A stretch of 64,000 nt of DNA. It comes from Certhia americana. Its lineage: Eukaryota > Chordata > Aves > Passeriformes > Certhiidae. This document shows, one piece after another, positions 24,875 to 35,030 of the stretch. Each line of letters begins with the position of its first letter. Within the stretch, counting starts at the first letter, position 1. Location of the stretch: assembly GCA_018697195.1 (NCBI GenBank), contig CM031858.1, forward strand, positions 82,413,410 to 82,477,409, given 5' to 3'. The notes beneath the pieces are model-generated. The model saw nothing but the letters and a program-made list of their open reading frames with translations, searched no databases and was not told where the DNA came from. The translations under genes and the position numbers were made by a program.

Positions 24875-25102
24875 CAGCCCGGAGGCGAAGAAGACGGCGA
24901 GCAGAGCTAGGCAGGCGCCCATCACGATGAGGAGCAGGAAGACGATGAGCGGGTGCTGCTGGCTCATGCAGTAGTAAGACTCGTAGAGCCAGTCCCGGGA
25001 GCGGGACTGTTCGCCGCTCGTCCCGCAGCCGCCGCCCGCCTGCTCTGCCCGCTCCAGCAGGTAGCGGCGTCTCCTCCTCATCATCATCGCTTCTTGCCAC
25101 AT
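24875..25102 (-). CDS. ADCY2: ADCY2 coding exon 1: start codon, cytosolic N terminus, first membrane helix
   Basis: This exon encodes the first 76 residues of adenylate cyclase type 2, a plasma-membrane enzyme that makes cyclic AMP from ATP and is stimulated by Gs-alpha and, conditionally, by G-beta-gamma. The protein starts MWQEAM, as I recall for mammalian ADCY2. A basic RRRRRYLLERAE stretch follows, then a short Gly/Ser linker, then the block DWLYESYYCMSQQHPLIVFL (residues 37-56), which is diagnostic for this isoform. Residues about 51-74 form the first transmembrane helix. The exon ends in CTG (Leu76) followed by donor GTAAGA on the minus strand (24874-24869). This phase-0 junction joins in frame to exon 2, which begins GAA. 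I chose the ATG at 25102-25100 by homology. Its context is weak (C at -3, T at +4). Met6-Met8 form an ATG triplet run that I do not recall in the human protein. The catalytic domains are not in this window. Confidence 0.97.
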
Positions 25103-25125
25103 CGGGCAGAGCCCGCTCAACTCCC

Positions 25126-25230
25126 TCAGAGCCGCCGCCGCCGCTGCTGCAGGAGGCAGCCGGGGAGTGGAGCGGGGCGCGCTCCCGCGCGGGAGGCGGA
25201 GAGGAGGAGCCGCGGCGGCGGCATGGGCAT
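25126..25230 (-). other. Upstream ORF in the ADCY2 leader, 34 codons
   Basis: If transcription starts upstream of 25230, the mRNA would contain an ATG at 25230-25228 in strong context (ACC before the ATG). It opens a frame of 34 codons, MPMPPPRLLL through CLLQQRRRRL, and stops with TGA at 25128-25126. That is 23 nt before the ADCY2 ATG, and no other ATG lies between. The main ATG has a poorer context, so this ORF could limit or condition ADCY2 translation. The peptide itself is low-complexity and I do not recognise it. Whether it is in the mRNA depends on the unmapped start site. Confidence 0.45.
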
Positions 25231-25760
25231 GGTGCGCCGGGATGCCGCGGCCGCCGCGCAGCCCGCCCGGGGCTTGGTGCGCCTCCGGAAGGCGCCACCC
25301 CGCACGCACATGCCTTGCCCGGCTCCCCCGGAGGCGGGGGCGGCAGGCGAGCTCCTCCTCGCCGGGGAGGGCAGCGGCCGCCTGCCCAGAGTAAGCGCCC
25401 CAGCAGCGGGAGGTGCCTTCGTGAAAGTAGCCCCTGCCTCGAGCCCCTCCGCACCAGCGCCGGGAGATGCCCCCGGGGTCGGGCCACTCGTCCCGGCCTC
25501 TGGCTGCGTGGGGCCGGGAGCCCTCGCCGCCCGCAGGGGCGCGGTGCCGCCGCAGGTGCCGCTCCCGACGGCGGCCGTGAGGCGGAGAGCGCGGCGTGTG
25601 CCGCTCCCGGCCCGCCCCCGGCGGCCCCGGCCCTGCCCGGCTCCCCTGGGGACGCCGCTGCCTTCCCCAGGGTGTGTGGCAGCACCTCCCTGCGCCGGAG
25701 GGAGAGACATTTGGGAATTGCTTTGAAATTACTCCCACGGGCGGAGGGCTCTTGCAGGAC

Positions 25761-27634
25761 TGTTTCACTGGGTACCTTATCCGGAGGCGGCATCCCCTTT
25801 TTAGAAGTCATACCTCGATTTTTGCAAAAACGAGCATTCAAGTTAGAAAGTAGTATAACATACATTTTCCCCAGCTTACCATGTTCCGAAACATTTGGTT
25901 AATTCCTATCAAATCAGGGACTGGAAAGATGTTGGACATCTAACATCTTTCATATCTGTCACACACAGCATTTACAGGCTGTGTTCCTGTATATTATATA
26001 TACAGTTCTGTATTCCCAGCCCATGAATGGCCCTCCCCACAGGTTATGTCTGTCTCTGCCCTCTCAGATCTACCCTCCAACCTCTCTTGTTGCTTTGTCA
26101 CATCCTTAAACTCATAGAGGCTGCCAATACGCTCCCAGGAGAGGAAGAGACCAGAGCAACACAGACGCTAATGGGCTTGAACGTCCCAAGGGTGTCTCCT
26201 GGTGATTGGAGTAATGTTAGAAGAGGGACTTGGGAGTACTTATGCTACTACAAAAAGTGAAAAACTGGAACTACTGTAAATAGTCATAAATTGTCACAAG
26301 CAAGAGACATAGAAGAGAGGGCTGGCCATTAATCAGGTGGAAGAGAAGGCATGTAACTAGGATGATATTGAGACCAAAACTATATGGACTGTGAACTAAT
26401 TTATATTTAACACCTAAATTCTGTGCCACTGATTTTTCTATCCAGAAAATCTAGCTGTCCTCCATGAGTGTAACAATGCAGAGAAACCAATAGCACATAC
26501 AACTCCAAAGCCCTCTCCATGTATTTGCACTTCTTAGATTCCTCAGGTTTTTAAAAGGGATAAGACTTAAGCTTTCCTGCCCCCTGTTCCTCTCAGCTGG
26601 CTGGATGGAAGAAAAGCTGCTTGTTTTTCACTCTTCCTTCCCCTGAAGCGCTTTCTGGGGCAGGAGGAACACATAAGGGAGAAGTGGAAAGTTACAACCA
26701 CACCCACTGTTTTGGGAGACAGAGGGTGAAAAACTCTCAAAAGCAGCAGTGATAAGATTGAAGGATGAACACAAATCTATGTGGGGAGAACATTCTGGCA
26801 GAATTAATTGCTGGGAAGGAGTTAGTAGAGGTGGGTGTGAGAATTTTTGCAACATGAAAAGGCTTTACTTGCAGTCACTTTAAAAATTATGGAGTTGGCC
26901 ACCCTCACTGTCACACACACACATATAGTGAGTTAAGCATAGGGAGTTTAAAAAATCAAGAGCCAAACTAGAATTACAACATAAAACCTCTTTGAAAAGA
27001 AGATCTCAGAATTTTATATTTGAAGGTTGAAGGCATCCATGTTTTGATCTCTCAAGGGTGGAATGACCAGTATCACATATTCATTTCTTTAAAATTCAAG
27101 AATTCCGTGATCCTGTAAGTACTCAGAAAAACGCAAAAGATCTGAACAAGCAAAACGAAGAATGTTCTCTGTTTCATGTGTGCAACAATCATTCTCGCAA
27201 AAGCATTTGAAACTTAGAACGTATATTAATTCAGATGGTAGAAGTGGTTGTCTTCTTTCCACAGCTGATTCTGCTTTAATAGCTTTCCACTGCTTTCCAC
27301 CTCCCTCAGTCTGAACAGGAAAGGCAATTCCAAAGAGTTTACCATGATGACCATGTCATTTGTTTGTTATTTCAGTAAGATATTATGCCTGTAACAGCTA
27401 ATTCCTCATTATATTACTCTCATGCAATTTCTCAGGAAATAAAATTATAATTGCACAGCAAAAACTTAATTAACCCAAAGGTTGCCCAGTGGTATCTCAT
27501 GCCTTTGCAAAACAATGGGATAAGCATAAGTCTCCTCTGAAAGACCAGGCATAAGGTGTTTCAACACCAGAGCAAGAGATAGCAACATGGTAACAAGAGG
27601 AAGCAAAATGATCGTTTATAAACATCACCTCCTA
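25761..27634. other. Upstream intergenic DNA, no gene seen
   Basis: Composition returns to AT-rich background immediately beyond the CpG island. No coding or repeat family was recognised. A short CA/TA run lies near 26913-26928. Confidence 0.5.
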
Positions 27635-28752
27635 GGGACAGAGGAGCAGGCAATTCCTAGACATTGCAAGTCAAATGGGTGAGGCAGGAGGCCAGCTTGG
27701 CTGAACAGGGATTCTTTTTTGGAAGTAAAATGAAAGAGGGAGATGTATGGCCAGTGAGAACAAGGTCAGGGCATGGGAAGAATATCAAGATGTTGCTTGC
27801 CACTGTAGGGAGAAAATTGGTGTGGCTGAAGCTCAATCAGCATAAAAGTTGGCCAAAACTGTAGGGGGAAATAGAAAAAAAAGGGTTTTTTTGAAGATAT
27901 TAATGGCAATAGGCAGAGTAGAAATAACATCGGCCTGTTGGAGGATGAGAATGGTCACCTCCCAAACAGGGACATAGAGATGGCAGAAGTGTTTTATGCA
28001 TTCTTTGCCTCGGTCTTCAGCATGGATGATGGAACAAGCGGATCTCAGTGCCCTGAGCTGGAGGACCATGACTGAGAGAATGATAATTCCCAGTCAGTCC
28101 TGAAGTTGTGTGGGATCTGCTGCTCCAGCTGGATCCCTAAAGATCTACATGGCCTGATGGGATTCATCTGGGAATTCTCAAGGAGCTAGCTAATGTCATC
28201 CCAAAACCTCTTGTAATGTTTTTTGAGAAGTCTTGGGAATCCAGAGAGGACCCATCTGACTGGAAGCTGGTGCACATTGTCCTGATTTTCAAGAAGGGCA
28301 AGGAGGACCCCAGAAACTACAGGCCTGTCAGTCTCACTTCAGTGCCCAGTAAAATCTTGAAACATCTTGTTCTGGAAAGTACTGAAAAGCACCTACAGGA
28401 CAATACAGTTATCAGTCACAGCCAGCACAGCTTAAACCCTGCTTGTGAAACCTGATTTCCTTTTACAACAGAGTAACCCGTCTCGCTGATCTAGAAACGC
28501 CATTATATGTAATCTTTTTGGTATTTTATGAAGGAGATGAGCAAATATCACAGCAAAGCTGTGATGTGTCCTGTCTCACAGTATTTATTCTTCTGGACAA
28601 AATATCCAGCATACGGTTGGATTACCATGTTACATGATGGGTGAGCAGCTGACTCACAGATCAGGCACAAAGAGTTACAGTGAATGGGGTAACCTCAGGC
28701 TGGTGTCCAACTCAGCATATTCTATGATTCTGATTCTACAATTCTATTATGT
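27635..28752 (+). mobile_element. CR1 LINE, ORF2 central part joined to the extreme 3' end
   Basis: From about 27635 it follows the CR1 linker between endonuclease and reverse transcriptase. The linker GAGGCAGGAGGCCAGC (27679) and the AACAGGGACATAGAGATGGC segment (about 27965) are recognisable. It then enters the RT domain at 28216-28455 on the plus strand. There the reading includes FKKGKEDPRNYRPVSLTSVP, the hallmark CR1 RT motif block (about residues 27-46 of the open frame), then HSQHSL. The match continues to about 28705, then jumps to the terminal ATTCTATGATTCTGATTCT. The rest of the RT and most of the 3' UTR are missing. Frameshifts and stops make it inactive. Confidence 0.92.
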
Positions 28753-30279
28753 TTCCATTATGTTTTCTCGTCCAGCTCATGGACTCCCCTGCTCTACTTT
28801 CCCTCTCCAAACTATCTTTCAATTCATCTTTCAAACTTCAGCTAGAAACATCCCATACCTTAATGTCTAAAACCCTCATCAGTTCTTGGAGCAGATCTCT
28901 AGATAGAGGCAGTGGACCAGTGGAAAAAAAAACCCCTACACTGTCATGTAAATAATGTCTGCAACATTCTATATATGGACAAGGTAATTGAAACTGTGCA
29001 GTAGCCAAATCTGAATTTGAACTTCTAATTTGAATGCTCTACATTTTATTTAACATATTAACACCTTTTTTTCTCCCAACAGGATGCATTTAATTAAGCG
29101 AACATTATTGCAGTTGAATGACAATTATGTCATTGCTAAAGTTGAAATGCCATATGTTTTTAGAGACCAATTACCCTAGGTAGCTGAAAATAAGCATCCT
29201 TACTTGGCTCAACGTGAAAGTTTTCTATGCCTCAGGGAAAAGGAAGGTACAGTGAATTCTGTAATTTGTGGTTGAAAAGCAAAGGACTTTCAGAAAAAAA
29301 CCTCTTCATGTGTTCTACCTTATTTCTCTAGATGGGGAACAAAAGCAAGATTAAGATTGTCAGAAACTATCTCCTGTGTACCCTTGGGACTCCAATAATA
29401 TGAAAGAATTTGTTCCTTAGCCAACTGGTGTCTAAGCATCTGTTGTACCCCTCTGGAGAAGAAAAACAACACAGAACAAAAGGTCCACAGCTGCTTGTCA
29501 AAGCAACCACGAGCCAGAGGCATTACACAGTGCAGTAGCAGATTAACTTAGAGAACTTGGTCCCTTCCAGCGTCAACTGTTCTGTGTTATCACAACTTAT
29601 TTCCAGTGTCAAGGGATCTGTGATAAGTCTTAGGGAAAGAGATAAATAGGAACAGGACATACAGAAGTACCTCTTGTTCCCTACATTTCTCTCTTTGCCA
29701 CTCTGGCTTAATCTCCATCACCTTTCCTTCACTTTCCCTTCTCTGTTGTCTTTTGCATGAGTGTTCTGGTCAGGGATACAGACTAGCTCTCAGCAGAGGC
29801 AGATCCTTTGCTCTCAGCTACACTATTCAGGACAACCTGAGCCACAGGAAACAAAATGCAGAGAAAGATGCTGAATCCCACAGTCCTGCGAGAGAGTGAG
29901 CACACGAAAGAGCCATAGCAATTTGGCCTGAGCAAAACACTGCCCCCAAGCCCACTGGTGGTCAGGTTGTCCCCCTTAGCAGCTGGCCACCAAAGCTGTC
30001 CATGGCTGCAGCCTTGGCACTGTACTGTCAGGGCCCAGCTCCACCAGGGCACATCACAGTGAGCTGAGACTGCAGGTCAAGTTGTCCTACCAGCAAGATA
30101 TCACAAAGCCACTTGACACTTCCAGAGCTTGGATGTGGCAGCCGGGCCAAACCCAGGCCAGCCAGACCTTCTTAGGATTGCTCTGGAGAGCCATCGCTGC
30201 CAAAAGAGCAAAGTGTGAATACATCTGACATGACCAGGTTCTTAACAACATTATCTAGTCCATTAGGGATGCATAACTT

Positions 30280-30309
30280 TTGTTGTTGTTGTTATTGTTG
30301 TTGTTGTTT
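30280..30309. repeat. (TTG)n microsatellite
   Basis: About ten TTG units with one ATT interruption. Confidence 0.95.
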
Positions 30310-30584
30310 AAGACTGAAGACTGCTATTTTTTACTGAATTTTTTCTGGAGTCATGTTACTGAGTTAAGAACCTACTCTTTCAAATCTTATAACTGCAGCT
30401 ATGTGTTACTGTTGTTCTTCAAAAAATGAGGACACAATTTCCTACAGAAATATATTGGATTTCACACACCTGGAACCAGGTGAAATTCACTTCTGTTTTA
30501 GATATAAACTTACCTGAGGTGTTTAACTTTGTTATTTAAGGTGCTAAATAACAGTCTGGCTGTTTTATAATTCCTGTGTAACTT

Positions 30585-30605
30585 CCCCCCCCCCCCCCCC
30601 CCCCC
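30585..30605. repeat. C21 homopolymer
   Basis: An uninterrupted run of 21 C (G on the minus strand). It is flanked by T-rich sequence. Confidence 0.95.
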
Positions 30606-32260
30606 GTTTTTGAAGACAGTATCTAACTTTGGGCCTCTCTCAGCCTCCATAAACGTTTAAGAGTGCTTACTAAAAAGTTCTGAGGTTATTGAAGGAACTA
30701 CATGAGATTCAGATGATCCAAAAGTACCTCAGTAACCTCTCTTCTTGCACTATTTCCTCACAGATGGTAACTACTTTGGTCATCTAACCATAAATAACCT
30801 TTTTATAAAAGATTGAAGAAAATATAGATCAGATTTTTAAAGGTTTTAGACCATCTGTTATAAGCTGAATGATGGGCCAACAATTTCCGAAATTTCCTTC
30901 TTTCAAAAAGCATGTGACAAACAAAAAATAATCCAGAAATACCCAAGTTTTTTTTCTGCTTATAACTTGGCCTTTCTTATTTTGTTCATGCTATTCTTTA
31001 CACACACTGTTATAATATGACTTAGTTTCCAAATTCTATATAATATTATACTATTTCTGTTTCAGGGCACTAGCCTTCAATAATACACTTCCTCATCTTT
31101 CATATTGGGAAAGTTTGCACTTAGTGGTATTACTTAGGAAACCATCTATTCTTCCAGATAACCTGATTTCAGGTGGGTGATCTGGGGAGGGTGGGAGGAA
31201 AGCAACAGAACTTTGGAAATTTGGAACTGCTCATGTGGTTTTAGAAAACTGCAAATTGACTGGACAAACTAGAGACAAGTACCATAGGCAGCTCAGGAAA
31301 GACCTGTTCAATATATAATTACAGTCAGAACACTTTTACAGCTTTTGAATGTATAATGAATAAGATAATAAATAATTTAGAATACAAAATAATGCCTCTA
31401 TACTGATCAACTATTCACCTTCATCTTGAGTGTATAGTTGTATTAGCCTACTTACCTACCTCATAAAAAACTTTGCAGAATTAGAAACAGATTCTTCAGA
31501 GAACAGTTAATCAAAAACAAGGAAGAGTTTCTTCTTTTTAGCAAATATATAGGACTCTAACCTACACAAACAAAGCATACCAATGCACATAATATTACTT
31601 TAGAAAAGACTGCTTGGAATTTTTTTCTTTATTTTGTTTCTTTAAGAAAAAGGTTAGACTGAAAATTAAAGGAATGAAATGCAAAATTAGTAAGTGGCAT
31701 ATGTTATTTCACTGTGGTAGTTAATCTGTTCGCACAGAACTCTGTAACAAGAGGCTTCTATTCTAATTCTGGAGAATTTCAGGGTAACAAAACTGATTTG
31801 GTTTTATATATTTGTCAAAATAAGTTTGATAATTTTCAATAATAACATAAACTACAAGGAATATTGACGCTGCTGTTTCACGATTAGCATCCGTGCAAGG
31901 AAATAGGTGCAGAGATAAAAATATAAAAAGCAGATTAAATCAAAATGGGTTTCTTGCACCTTCTACTGAATAATGATGTGGCTATTTTTTTTTTTTGCAT
32001 TCTCAAAGACTGGTTATTAGAATTAATTATTCTTTGTTGTCATTTAGTTGAGGTCAGTGGTGTTCCAATTAATTTAATTGATTAAAAGAAATGTTGATTT
32101 CCTGAATAAAGGGCAAGACCATTGATTCAAGGCCCACTGAATCACACAACACAGTCTACATATTCTCCCTTCAATAAGGAAGGAATGTATAAAGTAAAAT
32201 TATTTTGGTTCTAGACATTGTATTATGATCTCTACTCCATCTGCACAATCCACTGAAAGT

Positions 32261-32295
32261 AAAAAAAAAAAAAACAAAAAACAAAAAAACAAAAA
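32261..32295. repeat. A-rich tract
   Basis: A14 followed by A runs separated by single C. Confidence 0.95.
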
Positions 32296-33989
32296 TGCAC
32301 CTAAAGCAAACTTATAAGTGTGCAATGCTTCAAAATTATTCCAATGATTAAATCAGATACAAAGCACTTACTGACCTATTCAGGTTAATCAGGTTAACTC
32401 ATATTACAGAACAGAAACACATAAATCTAAATATAAGATGAGCAGCTGAAACAGAGAAATGCATGTAGGTAAATTCATATCCAAGAAAACCATATTCATG
32501 TGTACCTAAAGCAATTTTTGCAAAATCTCTGTGTTGCTTCAATTTTTGCCTCAGTAGCTATCATAGCTATGTTAAAGGAAGCTTCCAAGCTTCCTCCCGG
32601 CAGAAGATGCAAATGGCAGTGCAAATAAAAATGGCACAATCCTGCAAAATTCAAGATATGAACTGAGTTCTGAAAATACTTAAAAACAAACAAAAGTCTA
32701 TACATGTTATTTTTGGGATTTCTGTGAGAGTTTTTGAGAGCTTGGAATTAATTAGTGAAATAAGTTTTTGTAAGAGGGAAAGACAAGTATTTTCCCAAGA
32801 TGAAAAATTTCTTGGCTCCAAGAAAGACAATCTAGGCTCATGTTTCTATAATTATTGGGGTATTATTTATTTAATGGCCAAAGTTTTGCTTAAACTGAGA
32901 AAAGAACTCTAGGAAATGTTATCAACAAGTTAATATTTAGATTGGACTGGACAAAACTACAGAAGAGTTGAACATCACTCCAGATTTGGAACCACAGGTA
33001 AATTTTATCCATAATTTTTCCACTTGCCAGGGCTATTCTCTCTCTCACTCCTGCAGAAGTCCTGCATTTCTTCCTCTCCTTCTTCACAGCTTCAGCAGTT
33101 TCTGATAGATAAAGTTGCAGGCTCCCTTTGGAGATGGCACTGCTTGCTTTCAGACCTCTGTTCTGCCACTTAGTGACCTTAGTAAAAACATGTTAACCAC
33201 AGATGGCTTCCAGAATCGTGTGAAGCTGTGTGAGGTAATGGTTTCAGCTATATATTTGATAATAGCACCCAGCTGACAGCAGAAAGTTGTAAGAATTGGT
33301 AACGTTCCAGGATCCAAGTCTGCAGAGATCTGCCAAGAGTAATGGATCCCAGGATTTTGGAGAAAGTGTTATTTCTGGAGTGAGGAAGGAGGACTGAGCT
33401 GCTGCTGAGGATCAGAGGTCGCTCTGGCCATGAAAACCCCTGGTACTGAATGAGTGATAGACTGGGGTGCTGGAGTCCAGGAGGTTGGAGAGATTTTCTG
33501 AAGGGAGGCTTTGGGTGTGTGGGCTGAGTCAGGTGCTGGCACAGCGTCACACCTTAAATAGAGATTGTGGGTTGGCAGCACAGCCTAACCCTACTTAGCA
33601 CTAAGGAGTGGGGAGCTGTAGAGTAAATGTCATTGGCAAACTCAGTCCAGCCCTTTGCCTTGCTGGTGAAACCTGCCTCATGTTGGGAATGCTTCACTTG
33701 TAGCTTTGGAGAAATGGTATTTATATTAATCAACAAAATATTCCAGCTTTAGAATTTTTCTTGAAACCAGCTGATGGATACACAACTGCATAACCACAAT
33801 GTGTATTTGGAGGGGAAGCTTATAAATAGCTGGTAAAGCACTCTCTCATATATTTGAGCACCATCTTATTACTAAGAATCTTTGTGTAAATTTTTCCAAA
33901 TTTTGAGTATCTCAAAAAGCAAAGTACCAGAGACCTATCCATTTCACAGTTTTTTTACACCTTAGGGCTGAAAGAAAACTCACAATGGA

Positions 33990-34350
33990 GACATCAAGGA
34001 ACCTCCAAAGATTGTCTAGTCTGATTCCCCTGGTGTCTCGAAGGTCATCAGGTTTCTCAGGACTGTGTCCAGTTTGAGATACCCAAAACCTCTGGGAATG
34101 CAGACTCATCAGAAACTTGAGAAACCTGTTCCAGTATTTGATCATCCTTACACTAAAAAAAGCTTTTTCTAAGCAGTATTTGGGGTTTTTTTGCATTTTA
34201 TGCTTGCTGCCTCTTGTCCTTTCACTGAGCAGCACTAAGAGAGCATGTCCATCTTTTCTGTTCTCTCCCCCATCAGGCATTTATAAGCTCTTATATCCCC
34301 CTGAACTTTGTCTTCTCCAAACTAAACAGTCCTGAGCTTTCCTCTGAAGA
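33990..34350 (-). mobile_element. CR1 LINE 3' fragment
   Basis: Read on the plus strand, it follows the reverse complement of the CR1 3' end: GATTGTCTAGTCTGATTCCC, TGTGTCCAGTTTGAGATACC, AACCTGTTCCAGTATTTGAT, GCCTCTTGTCCTTTCACTGA, CATCAGGCATTTATAAGCTC, CTTTGTCTTCTCCAAACTAA. It lacks the terminal ATTCTATG octamers and is truncated on the ORF2 side. Confidence 0.92.
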
Positions 34351-34690
34351 CAAATTCTTCAACTGCTTAATTGACTTTGTGACCTTAGGTTGGACACATG
34401 GCTTGGAACATTTGTCCGAAGTCCAGCATCAGTCTCCTGCAGAGTGGGAAAGTCAAATGAGGGCAATAAACTGATGAAGGAATACAAGAGAATGCTTAAA
34501 CAACTCAGTAAAAAACAATCAAAGGCAACAGTGACAGTGGTGTAGGAGTATTTTGGAAAGTTATCAACATATAAGGAAAAGGATATGAATTAGAAGGCAA
34601 TCTAATAATGAATAAAATTGTGATAAAATCATACAGTTACAGCAACTATCCAGTTATAAAATAGGCCCTTCATAGTGAAGCAAGTTTATT

Positions 34691-35030
34691 AAAAAAAAAA
34701 AAACAAACAAAAAACCCAAAAAAATCTCCAAAACAAAAGTTTGCCATTACCTATGCAGCTGAGACATTTAGAAAAGAGTGGAATTTTTAAGAGTAAGTTT
34801 AAGTGCAAGTAGAAATCACAAAAGACAATTAGAATTCCCAGGAGCAAAGCATGAAATGCCATGCTGATATAGAGCCAGAAGAAAAAAAAAAAAAAAAAAA
34901 CATCAATTTTACCAAATTATAAACTGATTGCATGGGTCTGAAAAATTTAAAAAAACCAAAAAAAAAAAGAAAAATAATTTTCTCAAATAAAAAAAAAAAA
35001 AAAAAAGTGAATAGAAAAAAAAATAAAAAT
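34691..35030. repeat. Cluster of A-rich tracts
   Basis: Four poly(A) or A-rich runs lie within 340 bp (34691-34724, 34882-34900, 34937-34975, 34989-35028) on the same strand, separated by unique AT-rich DNA. Confidence 0.9.

Larger units (their letters stand above)
24560..25760 (-). promoter_or_regulatory. ADCY2: CpG island: ADCY2 promoter, 5' leader and exon 1
   Basis: CpG dinucleotides and G+C rise sharply here against an AT-rich background on both sides, covering exon 1 and roughly 650 bp upstream of it. No TATA box is visible upstream of the start codon, which fits a dispersed CpG-island promoter. A NotI site (GCGGCCGC, 24590-24597) and an AP-1/TRE-like TGACTCA (24563-24569) lie at the intron-side edge. 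The leader carries a short CGG run, read as GCC on the plus strand from 25131. The transcription start cannot be placed from sequence alone. Long open frames on both strands here reflect the GC content, not extra genes. Confidence 0.85.
28753..33985. other. Intergenic DNA with low-complexity tracts, no gene seen
   Basis: AT-rich. It holds a TTG-triplet run, a long C tract and an A-rich tract, listed separately. A GC-richer patch at about 29760-30240 is unclassified; its minus-strand frame (29783-30052) has no recognised relative. Confidence 0.5.

Noticed and set aside
4965..25102. Assignment to another adenylate cyclase (for example ADCY4, ADCY7 or ADCY8)
   Set aside because: The MWQEAM start, the YESYYCMSQQHPLIVFLLLI stretch and the EVEDHVAFLITVPTALAIFF stretch fit ADCY2 specifically as I recall the family. 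The other members differ in the N terminus and the first helices.
24953..25726. Plus-strand 257-codon frame and other long frames across the CpG island
   Set aside because: They overlap the real ADCY2 exon on the opposite strand, have biased GC-driven composition and show no known domain.
24614..25768. In-frame N-terminal extension of ADCY2, open for about 220 codons upstream of MWQEAM
   Set aside because: The extension is low-complexity Pro/Ala/Arg sequence produced by a GC-rich leader, and the conserved family start is MWQEAM. Openness in CpG islands is common.
24582..25865. Minus-strand 427-codon frame over exon 1
   Set aside because: It reads exon 1 in the wrong frame and continues through the donor site, so it is a shadow.
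28216..28455. A reverse transcriptase gene
   Set aside because: It is a broken CR1 fragment with frameshifts and deletions, annotated as a mobile element and not as a gene.
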